From positions 32,693 through 54,456 of the forward strand of contig HF990585.1 of assembly GCA_000432135.1 (NCBI GenBank): DNA of 21,764 nt. The letters are read 5' to 3'. Shown here in pieces: positions 14,996 to 21,764 of the stretch; the stretch's first letter is position 1; every line of letters starts with the position of its first letter. Source of the stretch: Firmicutes bacterium CAG:124. Lineage in GTDB: Bacteria; Bacillota; Clostridia; Oscillospirales; Oscillospiraceae. The translations under genes were made by a program, and so were the position numbers. Under the pieces are notes generated by a model. That model ran no database searches and was not told where the DNA came from. It saw only the letters and a program-made list of their open reading frames with translations.

Positions 14996-15292
14996 TTACT
15001 CTTCAACAGCGACGATGATGGAACGCAGAATGCCGTCGGTGATCTTGAAGACACGATCAAGCTCAGCCGGCATTTCGGGCGTTACTTCGCAGGTCATGTA
15101 GACGTAGTAGCCCTCAACCAGATCGTTGATCGGGTACGCAAGACGGCGCTTGCCCCACTCGTCAACACTGGTCAGAGTGCCGTGAGCCTCCACGATACCC
15201 TTGAATTTTTCCACGAGAGCCGCGATACCCTCTTCACCCTGCGCGGGGTCGATGATATAGAGGACCTCATACTTTGCGGAAAGTTTTGCCAT
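14996..15292 (-). CDS. rpsF: 30S ribosomal protein S6
   Basis: A 98-residue S6 that binds 16S rRNA as a pair with S18. It begins MAKLSAKYEVLYIIDPAQGEE. It contains VDEWGKRRLAYPINDLVEGYYVYM, the usual core, and ends DGILRSIIVAVEE. The open frame extends about 100 codons further upstream, but AAGGAGGTG 7 nt before the ATG at 15292 and the alignment with the family fix this start. It is first in its operon, behind a strong promoter and a structured leader. Confidence 0.98.
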   Translation of the reverse strand: MAKLSAKYEVLYIIDPAQGEEGIAALVEKFKGIVEAHGTLTSVDEWGKRRLAYPINDLVEGYYVYMTCEVTPEMPAELDRVFKITDGILRSIIVAVEE

Positions 15293-15301
15293 GATGTTGC
15301 A

Positions 15302-15364
15302 CCTCCTTCTGGACTTATGGCCGCAGGTCCCGCCTGCGGCAAGGATCGTCTGCGCTTCGCAGAC
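15302..15364 (-). promoter_or_regulatory. Structured rpsF leader, possible S6:S18 autoregulatory element
   Basis: The leader RNA (minus strand) begins with a perfect 7-bp hairpin (15348-15354 with 15358-15364, 3-nt loop). A perfect 8-bp hairpin follows (15320-15327 with 15333-15340, 5-nt loop). UCCUU, directly 5' of the second hairpin (complement of 15341-15345), can pair with AAGGA of the ribosome binding site (complement of 15304-15308), which would hide the site. S6:S18 complexes are known to bind rpsF leaders in many bacteria. Whether this RNA fits the published consensus, including its CCG element, I cannot confirm. Confidence 0.45.
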
Positions 15365-15370
15365 CGATTT

Positions 15371-15399
15371 ATTATAGCCGGAAAACCCGGAAAAGTCAA
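15371..15399 (-). promoter_or_regulatory. Promoter of the rpsF-ssb-rpsR operon
   Basis: Minus strand -35 TTGACT (complement of 15394-15399), an exact 17-bp spacer and a perfect -10 TATAAT (complement of 15371-15376). This is one of the best promoters in the window. The expected start is near 15364, the first base of the leader hairpin, giving a leader of about 72 nt. Confidence 0.9.
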
Positions 15400-15429
15400 C
15401 TGGAAATCCTGAAAAAATGCAGAAACTGC

Positions 15430-15461
15430 GAAAAAACAGGGCAGCGCTTCGGCTGCCCTGT
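15430..15461 (-). terminator. Intrinsic terminator after hup
   Basis: Perfect 10-bp arms ACAGGGCAGC (15436-15445) and GCTGCCCTGT (15452-15461), with a 6-nt loop. On the minus strand they are followed by a run of six T. It lies 9 nt after the hup stop and ends the long dtd-to-hup transcription unit upstream of the rpsF promoter. Confidence 0.93.
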
Positions 15462-15470
15462 CTGGCTGCA

Positions 15471-15746
15471 TTATTTTGCAGTCTTCTCCTTGAGGGCCTT
15501 GCCGGCCTTGAAGACGGGGATGGTGGTCGCCGGGATCTCGATGGCTTCCTTCGTCTTGGGGTTGCGGCCCATGCGCGCCTCGCGCTTCTTCGTCTCAAAG
15601 CCGCCGAAGCCGACGAGCTGGACCTTGTCGCCCTGGCTCAGCGCTTCCGTGATGGTGTCGAACGTGGTGGTGACAGCCTTCTCGGCGTCCTTCTTGGACA
15701 TCCCGCACTTCTTTGCGACTTCCGCGATCAATTCGGTCTTATTCAT
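15471..15746 (-). CDS. hup: DNA-binding protein HU
   Basis: A 91-residue HU-family nucleoid protein that bends DNA as a dimer. It begins MNKTELIAEVAKKCGMSKKDAEKAV, has the core VGFGGFETKKREAR, and carries the DNA-intercalating arm motif GRNPKTKE (60-67) with the proline at 63. GAGGA lies 7 nt upstream of the ATG. It follows mazG by 37 nt. The spoVB-mazG-hup order is common in Clostridia. The terminator follows directly. Confidence 0.97.
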   Translation of the reverse strand: MNKTELIAEVAKKCGMSKKDAEKAVTTTFDTITEALSQGDKVQLVGFGGFETKKREARMGRNPKTKEAIEIPATTIPVFKAGKALKEKTAK

Positions 15747-15783
15747 GTGTAGATCCTCTTTTCCTAAAGTATGAATTTATTGT

Positions 15784-16554
15784 TCACCGCCCGTTACGTT
15801 TTTGCGCGTCCCAACTGGCAAGCAGCTCCTCGCGGGACAGCTCCTCCAGAGTGCGTCCCGAAGCAAGTATGCTCTGCTCCATAGCGGTAAATCGTTTGAT
15901 AAATTTCTCACAGGCGCTGTGCAGCGCCTGCTCGGGGTCCTTGTCCAGCGTGGAGGCGACGCGGACGGCGGCAAAGAGCAGATCGCCCAGCTCCTCATCG
16001 ATGTTCGTATCGTCCTGCACGGCCTCGCGCAGCTCCTGCGCTTCCTCTGCTAGTTTGTCCAGCGCCTGTCCGGCGGATTTCCAGCAAAAGCCGGTTTTCG
16101 CAGCTTTTTTCTGAATTTTCTCCGCCCGCCATGTCGCCGGGAGCGATCTGGCGACGCCCTGCATGGCCTCGCCGGTCGTTTTCTGGCCCTTTTCCTGCTG
16201 TTTCAGCTCGTCCCAGCTGGCGTTTTTGCCGCCGAACAGGAACGGGTGACGGAAGATGAGCTTTCTGCATTCCGCGTCGGCAATGTTGTCGATGGTCATG
16301 CGGCCGCGGTCGGCCTCGATATCCGCGTGGAACAGCACCTGCAGCAGCACGTCGCCCAGCTCCTCGCGGAGCATGGCCGCGTCGTCGCAGTCCAGCGCCT
16401 CGCAGGCCTCGTAGGCCTCCTCAAGAAAATTACGGCGGATGGACAGGTGCGTCTGCGCCGCATCCCACGGGCAGCCGCCCGGCGCGCGCAGCGCGTGTAC
16501 CAGCCGGATCAGGTCGTCCAGCGCATAGCGCGGTTTGCTAGTAAAATTTATCAT
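15784..16554 (-). CDS. mazG: Nucleoside triphosphate pyrophosphohydrolase MazG
   Basis: A 256-residue MazG with two helical MazG domains, of typical length, hydrolysing (d)NTPs to monophosphate and pyrophosphate. The first domain has LRAPGGCPWDAAQTHLSIRR, FLEEAYEACEAL and REELGDVLLQVLFHADIEAD. The second has KLAEEAQELREAV and IDEELGDLLFAAVRVA. The acidic EExx(x)E and ExxD magnesium-binding motifs are thus present in both. An upstream in-frame ATG exists at 16617, but it lies inside spoVB, so I chose 16554. Its ribosome binding site (AAAGAGA) is weak. It lies 28 nt after spoVB. Confidence 0.95.
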   Translation of the reverse strand: MINFTSKPRYALDDLIRLVHALRAPGGCPWDAAQTHLSIRRNFLEEAYEACEALDCDDAAMLREELGDVLLQVLFHADIEADRGRMTIDNIADAECRKLIFRHPFLFGGKNASWDELKQQEKGQKTTGEAMQGVARSLPATWRAEKIQKKAAKTGFCWKSAGQALDKLAEEAQELREAVQDDTNIDEELGDLLFAAVRVASTLDKDPEQALHSACEKFIKRFTAMEQSILASGRTLEELSREELLASWDAQKRNGR

Positions 16555-16582
16555 ACTTTCGTCTCTTTCGCAAGTGGGAGGT

Positions 16583-18235
16583 TCATGTTTTTTGTTTGAT
16601 ATGCAGGATTTTTGCAATTTTTTCGCCCTTCGGCAGCAGCATACAGTCCTCGTACGTGATGCACCGCAGAACCACGACGAAAATCACGTACACAACGACC
16701 GCCGCGATCAGCGCGCCGAGGCAGACGACGGTATTCGAATCCGTGAAGCTCCGCAGCAGCGCAGCGGCAAAGAACGTCGCCGCGCCCATGATCCCGGCGG
16801 CTGCCGCCGGGCGGATCACATTGCGGAAAATAGCCGGGCGCGTCGTGACGGACCGGCGCATGGCAATGAGGTCGAGCACGGTGATGGTCACATAGCAGAC
16901 GATGGTGCCGATGGCCGCGCCGATGATATTGAGAGACGGAATCGCCACAAGGATATAGTTGACGACGACCTTCACAACACCGCCGATGAGCATATTGACG
17001 ACCGGCGTCGTCACGTCGCCGTGCGCCTGCATGATGGCATTGAACAGCAGAACCGTACTGTTGAAGATCACGGCAATGCCGAGATAGGCCAGAATCGGCG
17101 CTGCGGTCGCGACGCTCTCGGGGCCGTAGTTGCGCGCAAGCAGACGGATGATCGGCTCCGACAGCACGGCCAGCCCCACCGCGCACGGCATGGCAATGAG
17201 GCTCATGGTGCGCACGGCAGATTCTTCCGTGTGCCGCGCGCCCGCTGTGTTGCCTTTGGTCAGCGCAGCCGTCACGGTCGGGATGATCGAGATCGTGATG
17301 GGCGTAATGAGCGAGCACGGCAGATTGAAGATCGTCTGGCAGAAATTATAGATGCCCTTGGCCGTATCCGCCGCATCGGACGACCACGCAAGCGCGCCGG
17401 TGAGCCGGCGCATATAGATCATCGTGTCGAACAGATTGATGATCTGCAGGCCCGCCGAGCCCAGCGTGATGGGGATGGCGATGACGAGCAGCTCCTTCAT
17501 GGTCTGGCGGGTGGACTTGGCCTCTCCCCCGCCCTGCCGCAGGATCTGGTTGGACTTGCCGAACTGAATGCGCAGATACACGACCGCCACGATGCAGCCC
17601 GCCGTCACGCCGAAGATGCCGCCCGCAGCCGCATAGATGAGACTGCCGGTCTTCTTGAGCATCAGGTACGCGCCGCCGAGGCCGAAGACCACGCGGATCA
17701 TGGCCTCATAGACCTGACTGACGGAGGTCGGGGTCATGTTGCTCTGGCCCTGGAAGAAGCCCCGGTGGGCCGAGACGATGCAGATGAGCAGCACGCACGG
17801 CGACAGCGCCGCGATGGCCGCCCACGAATTTTCATTCGTCGTGACCATGACGGACAGCGGCTTGCAGAACACGAGCATCACGAGCGTTCCGATCACGCCG
17901 ATGGTCAGGAAGACCTTCATGGAGACGGAGTAGATCTTGCGGATCTGCGCGTAATTCTCCAGCGCCTGCGCCTGCGAGATCATCCGGCTGACGGCGACGG
18001 GCAAGCCCGTCGTGGAGATCATCAGCAGAACGTTGTACACGTCATAGGCCGTGTTGAAATAGCCGAAGCCCCGCTCCTGCAGAATGTTTTGCAGGGGGAC
18101 CTTATAGATGAAGCCGAGCAGTTTGACAATGATGGTCGCGGCGGTCAAGACCAGTTTGACAATGAGGGCCGCGGCGGTCAAGACCGCCACGCCCTGCAAA
18201 AAACTCTGCTTTCTGGATGCCTTTTCGCCGCTCAT
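16583..18235 (-). CDS. spoVB: SpoVB-like lipid flippase of the MOP (MurJ/MATE) superfamily
   Basis: A 550-residue polytopic membrane protein with about 14 hydrophobic segments. Segments typical of the SpoVB/polysaccharide-exporter branch are GFIYKVPLQNILQERGFGYFNTAYDVYNVLLMISTTGLPVAVSRMISQA, AHRGFFQGQSNMTPTSVSQVYEA, and SLITPITISIIPTVTAALTKG. SpoVB is needed for spore cortex synthesis in Bacillus. The call as SpoVB rather than another MOP flippase rests on its place directly before mazG and hup. The start overlaps the mtaD stop by 4 nt (ATGA). The first membrane segment holds an 11-residue tandem duplication (residues 18-28 and 29-39). Confidence 0.85.
   Translation of the reverse strand: MSGEKASRKQSFLQGVAVLTAAALIVKLVLTAATIIVKLLGFIYKVPLQNILQERGFGYFNTAYDVYNVLLMISTTGLPVAVSRMISQAQALENYAQIRKIYSVSMKVFLTIGVIGTLVMLVFCKPLSVMVTTNENSWAAIAALSPCVLLICIVSAHRGFFQGQSNMTPTSVSQVYEAMIRVVFGLGGAYLMLKKTGSLIYAAAGGIFGVTAGCIVAVVYLRIQFGKSNQILRQGGGEAKSTRQTMKELLVIAIPITLGSAGLQIINLFDTMIYMRRLTGALAWSSDAADTAKGIYNFCQTIFNLPCSLITPITISIIPTVTAALTKGNTAGARHTEESAVRTMSLIAMPCAVGLAVLSEPIIRLLARNYGPESVATAAPILAYLGIAVIFNSTVLLFNAIMQAHGDVTTPVVNMLIGGVVKVVVNYILVAIPSLNIIGAAIGTIVCYVTITVLDLIAMRRSVTTRPAIFRNVIRPAAAAGIMGAATFFAAALLRSFTDSNTVVCLGALIAAVVVYVIFVVVLRCITYEDCMLLPKGEKIAKILHIKQKT
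18119..18184 (-). repeat. 33-bp in-frame tandem duplication in spoVB TM1
   Basis: Two adjacent 33-bp copies, 18119-18151 and 18152-18184, differ at only 2 positions. They encode VLTAATIIVKL (residues 29-39) and VLTAAALIVKL (18-28). Relatives typically show only one such unit before the Leu-Gly and conserved aromatic-Pro-Leu segment (family knowledge), so this looks like a recent duplication. Confidence 0.92.
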
Positions 18236-19557
18236 GCCTGCGCCTCCGGTTCATCAGAGAAGACTCTGGGGATCGCGTAGTCGTGCAGCTCCTTCAGCGC
18301 GCCCGCGATATCCAGCGTGGGATACTTGCCGTCCGCGTACAGGATTTTGCCGCGCACCATCGTCAGCGCAACGTCGTGGCCGGAGGCCGCGTAGACCAGA
18401 TGGGACAGTACATTGTGGCACGGGATCAGATGCGGCTGGTTGAAGTCCAGCAGAATGAGGTCGGCGTCCATGCCAAGCTCGATGACGCCGCATTCGGCGC
18501 TTCTGCCCTGCGCTCTCGCGCCGCAGACCGTCGCCATCATCAGCGCAGCCTCCGCCGGAAGCGCCTTCGGGTCGCCGGTCTTGCCCTTGGCCATGAGCGC
18601 AGCGGCCTTGATCTCCTCAAAAAGATCCAGATTGTTGTTGGACGCGACCGAGTCCGTGCCGAGGCACACGTTCATCCCAGCCTTCACCATGCCGAGCACG
18701 TCCGCGCAGCCGGAGGCCAGCTTCAGATTGCTGACCGGGCAGTGTGCCGCGGACACATGGCGCTTGGCCAGCAGCTGCATATCCTCCTGCGTCACATGGA
18801 CGCAGTGCGCCGCGACCACGGGCACGTCGAACACATGATGGCAGTCGAGCACCTGCGCGGGCGTGAGGCCGTACTTCTCCACGCACGCGTCGTGTTCTTT
18901 TTTTGTCTCGGACAGGTGCACCTGTAACTGCAGGCCGTTGTTGACGGCGTACTCCGCCAGCGCGTCCCAGAGCTGATACGTCGAGGTATACTCGGCGTGG
19001 ATGGACGCTTCGATCTTGATGCGGCCATTGTCATAGTTGTGCCACTTGTCCTTGAGTGCAACAAGCTCCTGGCAGGCCGGGAAGGTATCGAAGCAGAAAT
19101 CATCCCCAAGGAACATGGACGTGCCGCGGGAGATATTGGCCTTGATGCCGGATTCGGCTACAGCTTGGCAGATCTCGTCGCAGAAGTAATACATATCCGA
19201 CACGCTCGTCGTGCCGAAGCGCAGCGCCTCGGCAAGGGCAAGCGTTGTCGCCGCCTTGACGGCGCGGCCGTCGAGCCTGTCCTCGCGCGGGAAAATATAG
19301 TGCTGGAGCCAGTCCTGCAAATTCAGATCATCGGCATAGCCGCGCAGCAGGTACATGGGCAAATGCGTGTGGCAGTTGATGAGGCCCGGCATCAAGACCA
19401 TGCCGGTCGCGTCAATGATCTTCTTCGGCTTCTCCTCAGGCGGCTTTTTCGCCATATAGGCGATCTTGCCGTCGGTGACGCCGACAAACGCATCCTGCCA
19501 GAGCGTCATCTGCTCGTTCATCGTAACGACGTTGACATGAGAAAACAAGGTGTCCAT
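18232..19557 (-). CDS. mtaD: 5'-methylthioadenosine / S-adenosylhomocysteine deaminase family amidohydrolase
   Basis: A 441-residue zinc amidohydrolase of the MtaD/ATZ-TRZ group that deaminates adenosine derivatives such as methylthioadenosine or S-adenosylhomocysteine to the inosine forms. Metal ligands are visible as HTH (63-65) in PGLINCHTHLPMYLLRG, H214 in VHLSETKKE (with E217), H251 in AAHCVHV, and D302 in LGTDSVASNNNLDLFEEI. The last of these segments, and SHPVSN-like AHCPVSNLKLASG, are typical of the family. AAGGAGG lies 5 nt upstream of the ATG. It starts 11 nt after hemZ and overlaps spoVB by 4 nt. Related guanine or chlorohydrolase-type activities cannot be excluded from sequence alone. 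Confidence 0.88.
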   Translation of the reverse strand: MDTLFSHVNVVTMNEQMTLWQDAFVGVTDGKIAYMAKKPPEEKPKKIIDATGMVLMPGLINCHTHLPMYLLRGYADDLNLQDWLQHYIFPREDRLDGRAVKAATTLALAEALRFGTTSVSDMYYFCDEICQAVAESGIKANISRGTSMFLGDDFCFDTFPACQELVALKDKWHNYDNGRIKIEASIHAEYTSTYQLWDALAEYAVNNGLQLQVHLSETKKEHDACVEKYGLTPAQVLDCHHVFDVPVVAAHCVHVTQEDMQLLAKRHVSAAHCPVSNLKLASGCADVLGMVKAGMNVCLGTDSVASNNNLDLFEEIKAAALMAKGKTGDPKALPAEAALMMATVCGARAQGRSAECGVIELGMDADLILLDFNQPHLIPCHNVLSHLVYAASGHDVALTMVRGKILYADGKYPTLDIAGALKELHDYAIPRVFSDEPEAQA

Positions 19558-19568
19558 GGAAGCCCTCC

Positions 19569-21038
19569 TTATGGGTTCTGTTCACGCAGCCCGCGCAGGA
19601 TCGAGAAAATCTCGTCCTTCTGCTGCAGGATCGTGTCGATGCGGGAGATATAGTCCTGCGGAATTTTCGGATTGTGGTAGCGGGCAAGCTTTTCCTCCGG
19701 GAGATTGATCTTGTTCATCCCGCCGCCGCCGAGAGAGAGGATGGTATGCAGCTCCTCCATCATATATATGTTGTAAAGTCCGGTATAGCCCGGCCTGCAC
19801 CAGCCGGTGTTTTCAAAGCTGCCGGACATATATTTCTGCCGGTAAAGATAATACGGCTCATAGCCGCTCTGCCGCAGCGCATCCTCCGCACCCGTGAGCA
19901 TGGCGGCGACCGCCTCCTGCGGCGGAAGCTCCATGCGCGAGCCGAACAGCGCCGCGCCCTTTTTCAGAGCCAGCGTGTGCACTGTAATATTGCTGGGGTT
20001 TAAATCCAGCACCTGCCGGATGGAATCGGCAAAGCTTGCCGCATCGTCTGCCGGAAGTCCTGCGATCAGATCCATGTTGATATCGTCAAACCCGGCCTGC
20101 ACCGCCTGCTCATACGCTTCGACGGTCTGCCGCGCCGTGTGCCTGCGGCCCACGGCCTCGAGCACTTTATCAGACATGGTCTGCGGATTGATAGAAATGC
20201 GCGTCGCGCCGCCGTCCTTGATGACGCAGAGCTTTTGGGGATCCAGCGTGTCCGGCCTTCCGCCCTCGACGGTAAATTCCAAGCAGCGGGACAGATCAAA
20301 ATTCCGGTTGATCGCGTCCAGCAGCCGCGCCATCTGTGTGCTCGAAAGCGTCGTCGGCGTGCCGCCGCCCATGTAGAGCGTGCGGATGTGGAAGCCCGAA
20401 TTTTTTAACAGTGCGCCGGTATGCGCGATCTCGCGCAGCAGCGCGTCCAGATACGCAGGTAAAAACGCCCCGAAGCGCTCGATGGACTGGCTCACGAACG
20501 AGCAGTACGCGCAGCGCGTCGGGCAGAACGGAATCCCAATATACACGGAAAGATCGTCCGCGTCAAGCAGTTTTGCTGCTTCGACCGTATGCCGGGAGGC
20601 GTCAACGCAGAGCTGCGCCCGTTCCGGCGAGACAAAATAGACCTCGCGCAGCAGCCGTTCCGCGTCCTTTTCGCTGCCGCCATTCATCAGGCATTTCGTC
20701 GACAGTTTTGTCGGCCTGACGCCGGAGAGCGCGCCCCAAGGCGGCGCAGCCGGAAGCACCTGCAAAGCAGCCAGATAATAGCTGCGCTGTAAAATGCGCC
20801 GCGTTGCACGCACATCGGCCCTGTCCAGCAGCACACGGTTTACGGCAAAGCCGGTCTTCCCCTGATACGTGACCTTCGCCGTGGCCGTCAGATAGCGCTT
20901 CCCCCGCGAGAGAGACGAGACGGTCCCGTCGCCGGTAAACGGCTCGGTGCAGAACTCGCTCGGCTCCTGCGCAAACAGCTGCAGCTGCAGCTGCTCGACC
21001 GGATAGCGCTCGGTATGGTTTTTCAGATACAGCTTCAT
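19569..21038 (-). CDS. hemZ: HemZ-type radical SAM protein (coproporphyrinogen III oxidase family)
   Basis: A 489-residue radical SAM enzyme of the HemZ branch. An N-terminal extension of about 160 residues, including PPWGALSGVRPTKL (99-112), distinguishes HemZ from HemN/HemW. The radical SAM core starts VYIGIPFCPTRCAYCSF with the cluster cysteines C172, C176 and C179. Then come LYMGGGTPTTLSS, TVEGGRPDTLD, RISINPQTM and DDINMDLIAGLPADD. HemZ proteins are annotated as oxygen-independent coproporphyrinogen dehydrogenase; no other haem gene is seen here, so the real role could differ. The start overlaps the MBL gene by 4 nt, with only a weak ribosome binding site, suggesting coupled translation. 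Confidence 0.9.
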   Translation of the reverse strand: MKLYLKNHTERYPVEQLQLQLFAQEPSEFCTEPFTGDGTVSSLSRGKRYLTATAKVTYQGKTGFAVNRVLLDRADVRATRRILQRSYYLAALQVLPAAPPWGALSGVRPTKLSTKCLMNGGSEKDAERLLREVYFVSPERAQLCVDASRHTVEAAKLLDADDLSVYIGIPFCPTRCAYCSFVSQSIERFGAFLPAYLDALLREIAHTGALLKNSGFHIRTLYMGGGTPTTLSSTQMARLLDAINRNFDLSRCLEFTVEGGRPDTLDPQKLCVIKDGGATRISINPQTMSDKVLEAVGRRHTARQTVEAYEQAVQAGFDDINMDLIAGLPADDAASFADSIRQVLDLNPSNITVHTLALKKGAALFGSRMELPPQEAVAAMLTGAEDALRQSGYEPYYLYRQKYMSGSFENTGWCRPGYTGLYNIYMMEELHTILSLGGGGMNKINLPEEKLARYHNPKIPQDYISRIDTILQQKDEIFSILRGLREQNP

Positions 21039-21637
21039 TCGATCCCATGCCCCCGCAGATACGGATTGGTGCGCAGCTCCTCTTCGATGGTGCTGGACGG
21101 CCCGTGGCCGGGCAGCACGCGCGTCTCAGGCGGCAGCATGGACAGCCGCTTCAAAGACGCGGCCATGTCCCGGCTGCTTCCGCCGAGGAAGTCTGTCCGG
21201 CCATAGGAGCCTGCGAAGAGCGTATCGCCGGAAAAGAGCACGGTTTCGCACAGCAGGCACACGGAGCCCGGCGTATGGCCGGGCGTAGAGAGCACCTGAA
21301 AGGTCAGACCGCCTGCCGCGACGGTATCGCCGTCCTGATACGTATCCGTATAGGTCAGCAAATCGTGGCACATATGGCTGGGGTCGTCCTTGTCAGCCTC
21401 GCCGATATACACGCGGGCGTTCGTCGCCGCGCGCAGGTTTTTAAGCGCGCCGATATGGTCAAAATGCGCGTGTGTCAGCAAAATCGCCTCCAGCGTCAGC
21501 CCCTGCTCCTCCAGCGCGGCCAGCAGCCGTTTGGAGTTCGCGGCGGGGTCAATAATGACAGCACGGCGGCTTTCTTCCGCGCGCACCAGATAGCAGTTGG
21601 TGGCCAGCGGCCCCAGCGTAAGCGTCTGAATGTTCAT
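21035..21637 (-). CDS. MBL-fold metallo-hydrolase (glyoxalase II-like)
   Basis: A 200-residue metallo-beta-lactamase-fold hydrolase, the short YcbL/GloB-like type. Zinc ligands are present in THAHFDH (H56, H58, D60, H61), PGHTPGS (H121), SGDTLF (D138) and LPGHGP (H178). The sequence GSYGRTDFLGGS is typical of the group between the zinc motifs. Related proteins hydrolyse thioesters such as S-lactoylglutathione or similar compounds. The real substrate in this organism, which may lack glutathione, is unknown. AAGGAG lies 5 nt upstream of the ATG. It sits between dtd and hemZ, an order frequently seen in Clostridia downstream of relA. Confidence 0.9.
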   Translation of the reverse strand: MNIQTLTLGPLATNCYLVRAEESRRAVIIDPAANSKRLLAALEEQGLTLEAILLTHAHFDHIGALKNLRAATNARVYIGEADKDDPSHMCHDLLTYTDTYQDGDTVAAGGLTFQVLSTPGHTPGSVCLLCETVLFSGDTLFAGSYGRTDFLGGSSRDMAASLKRLSMLPPETRVLPGHGPSSTIEEELRTNPYLRGHGIE

Positions 21638-21646
21638 AGCTTCTCC

Positions 21647-21763
21647 TTATTTCAGATCGTCCGTGTCGACGATCAGCGTCACAGGCCCGTCGTTTTCCGA
21701 CACGACCTGCATATAGGCTCCGAATTCGCCGTGCTGCGGCGGGAAGCCGAGGCGTTCGCACTC
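21647..21763 (-). CDS. dtd: D-aminoacyl-tRNA deacylase, C-terminal fragment (partial at window edge)
   Basis: An open minus-strand frame enters from the right edge and stops with TAA (complement of 21647-21649), giving the last 38 residues. It reads HGEFGAYMQVVSENDGPVTLIVDTDDLK at its end (in two pieces: HGEFGAYMQV and VSENDGPVTLIVDTDDLK). This matches the end of DTD (typically TGxFGAxMxVxxxNDGPVTLxxDS), including the Gly-Pro motif that rejects L-amino acids. DTD removes D-amino acids wrongly attached to tRNA. The MBL hydrolase starts 9 nt after the stop, so they are co-transcribed. The catalytic N-terminal motif is outside the window. Confidence 0.92.
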   Translation of the reverse strand, partial: ECERLGFPPQHGEFGAYMQVVSENDGPVTLIVDTDDLK

Positions 21764-21764
21764 G

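Noticed and set aside
16535..18280. 581-codon + strand frame opposite spoVB
   Set aside because: Asp/Arg/His-rich shadow of a transmembrane protein gene; no independent evidence.

Overview
The window looks like a chromosomal segment of a GC-rich, endospore-forming, anaerobic Firmicute (Clostridia; an Oscillospiraceae-like gut bacterium is my best guess). The reasons are spoIIP and a spoVB-mazG-hup block, clostridial gene order (dtd-MBL hydrolase-hemZ), good AGGAGG ribosome binding sites, consensus sigma-A-type promoters, and short GGAGCC hairpin repeats. The genus is not provable from the sequence alone. No tRNA, rRNA, CRISPR array, transposase or phage gene was seen.

Layout. (1) 2-202: 3' end of spoIIP on the + strand. 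(2) 287-8247, minus strand: a complete oligopeptide ABC importer operon read from an extended -10 promoter at 8219-8247, in the order oppA (lipoprotein) - oppB - oppC - oppD - oppF - small membrane protein. (3) 8718-13192: an M29 aminopeptidase (minus) and an M18 aminopeptidase (plus) transcribed divergently, followed by the two subunits of an aconitase-X type dehydratase (plus). (4) 13317-14165, minus: a cupin and rlmH. (5) 14225-15399, minus: rpsF-ssb-rpsR with its own promoter, structured leader and terminator. (6) 15471-21763, minus: an apparent long operon dtd (partial) - MBL hydrolase - hemZ - mtaD - spoVB - mazG - hup, with many 4-nt overlaps and a strong terminator after hup.

How the parts work together. 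OppA-F would bring in peptides, and the two adjacent cytosolic aminopeptidases could degrade them. The aconitase-X pair may act on a modified amino acid such as cis-3-hydroxyproline, which would fit collagen-type peptides, but that link is inference. The rest is housekeeping: translation (S6, S18, RlmH, Dtd), DNA binding (SSB, HU), nucleotide and metabolite clean-up (MazG, MtaD, MBL hydrolase), tetrapyrrole or radical-SAM chemistry (HemZ), and sporulation (SpoIIP, SpoVB).

The most unusual content is in the peptide transporter. The OppC-like permease carries a complete seven-repeat RCC1-type beta-propeller, about 280 residues, in the extracytoplasmic loop between TM1 and TM2. The OppF ATPase carries a predicted coiled-coil insertion of about 160 residues between Walker A and the Q-loop. 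Both lie in intact, in-frame genes. Secondary observations are a recent 33-bp in-frame tandem duplication in the first membrane segment of SpoVB, a 12-bp-arm inverted repeat in the opp leader, and a possible Shine-Dalgarno-sequestering leader in front of rpsF.
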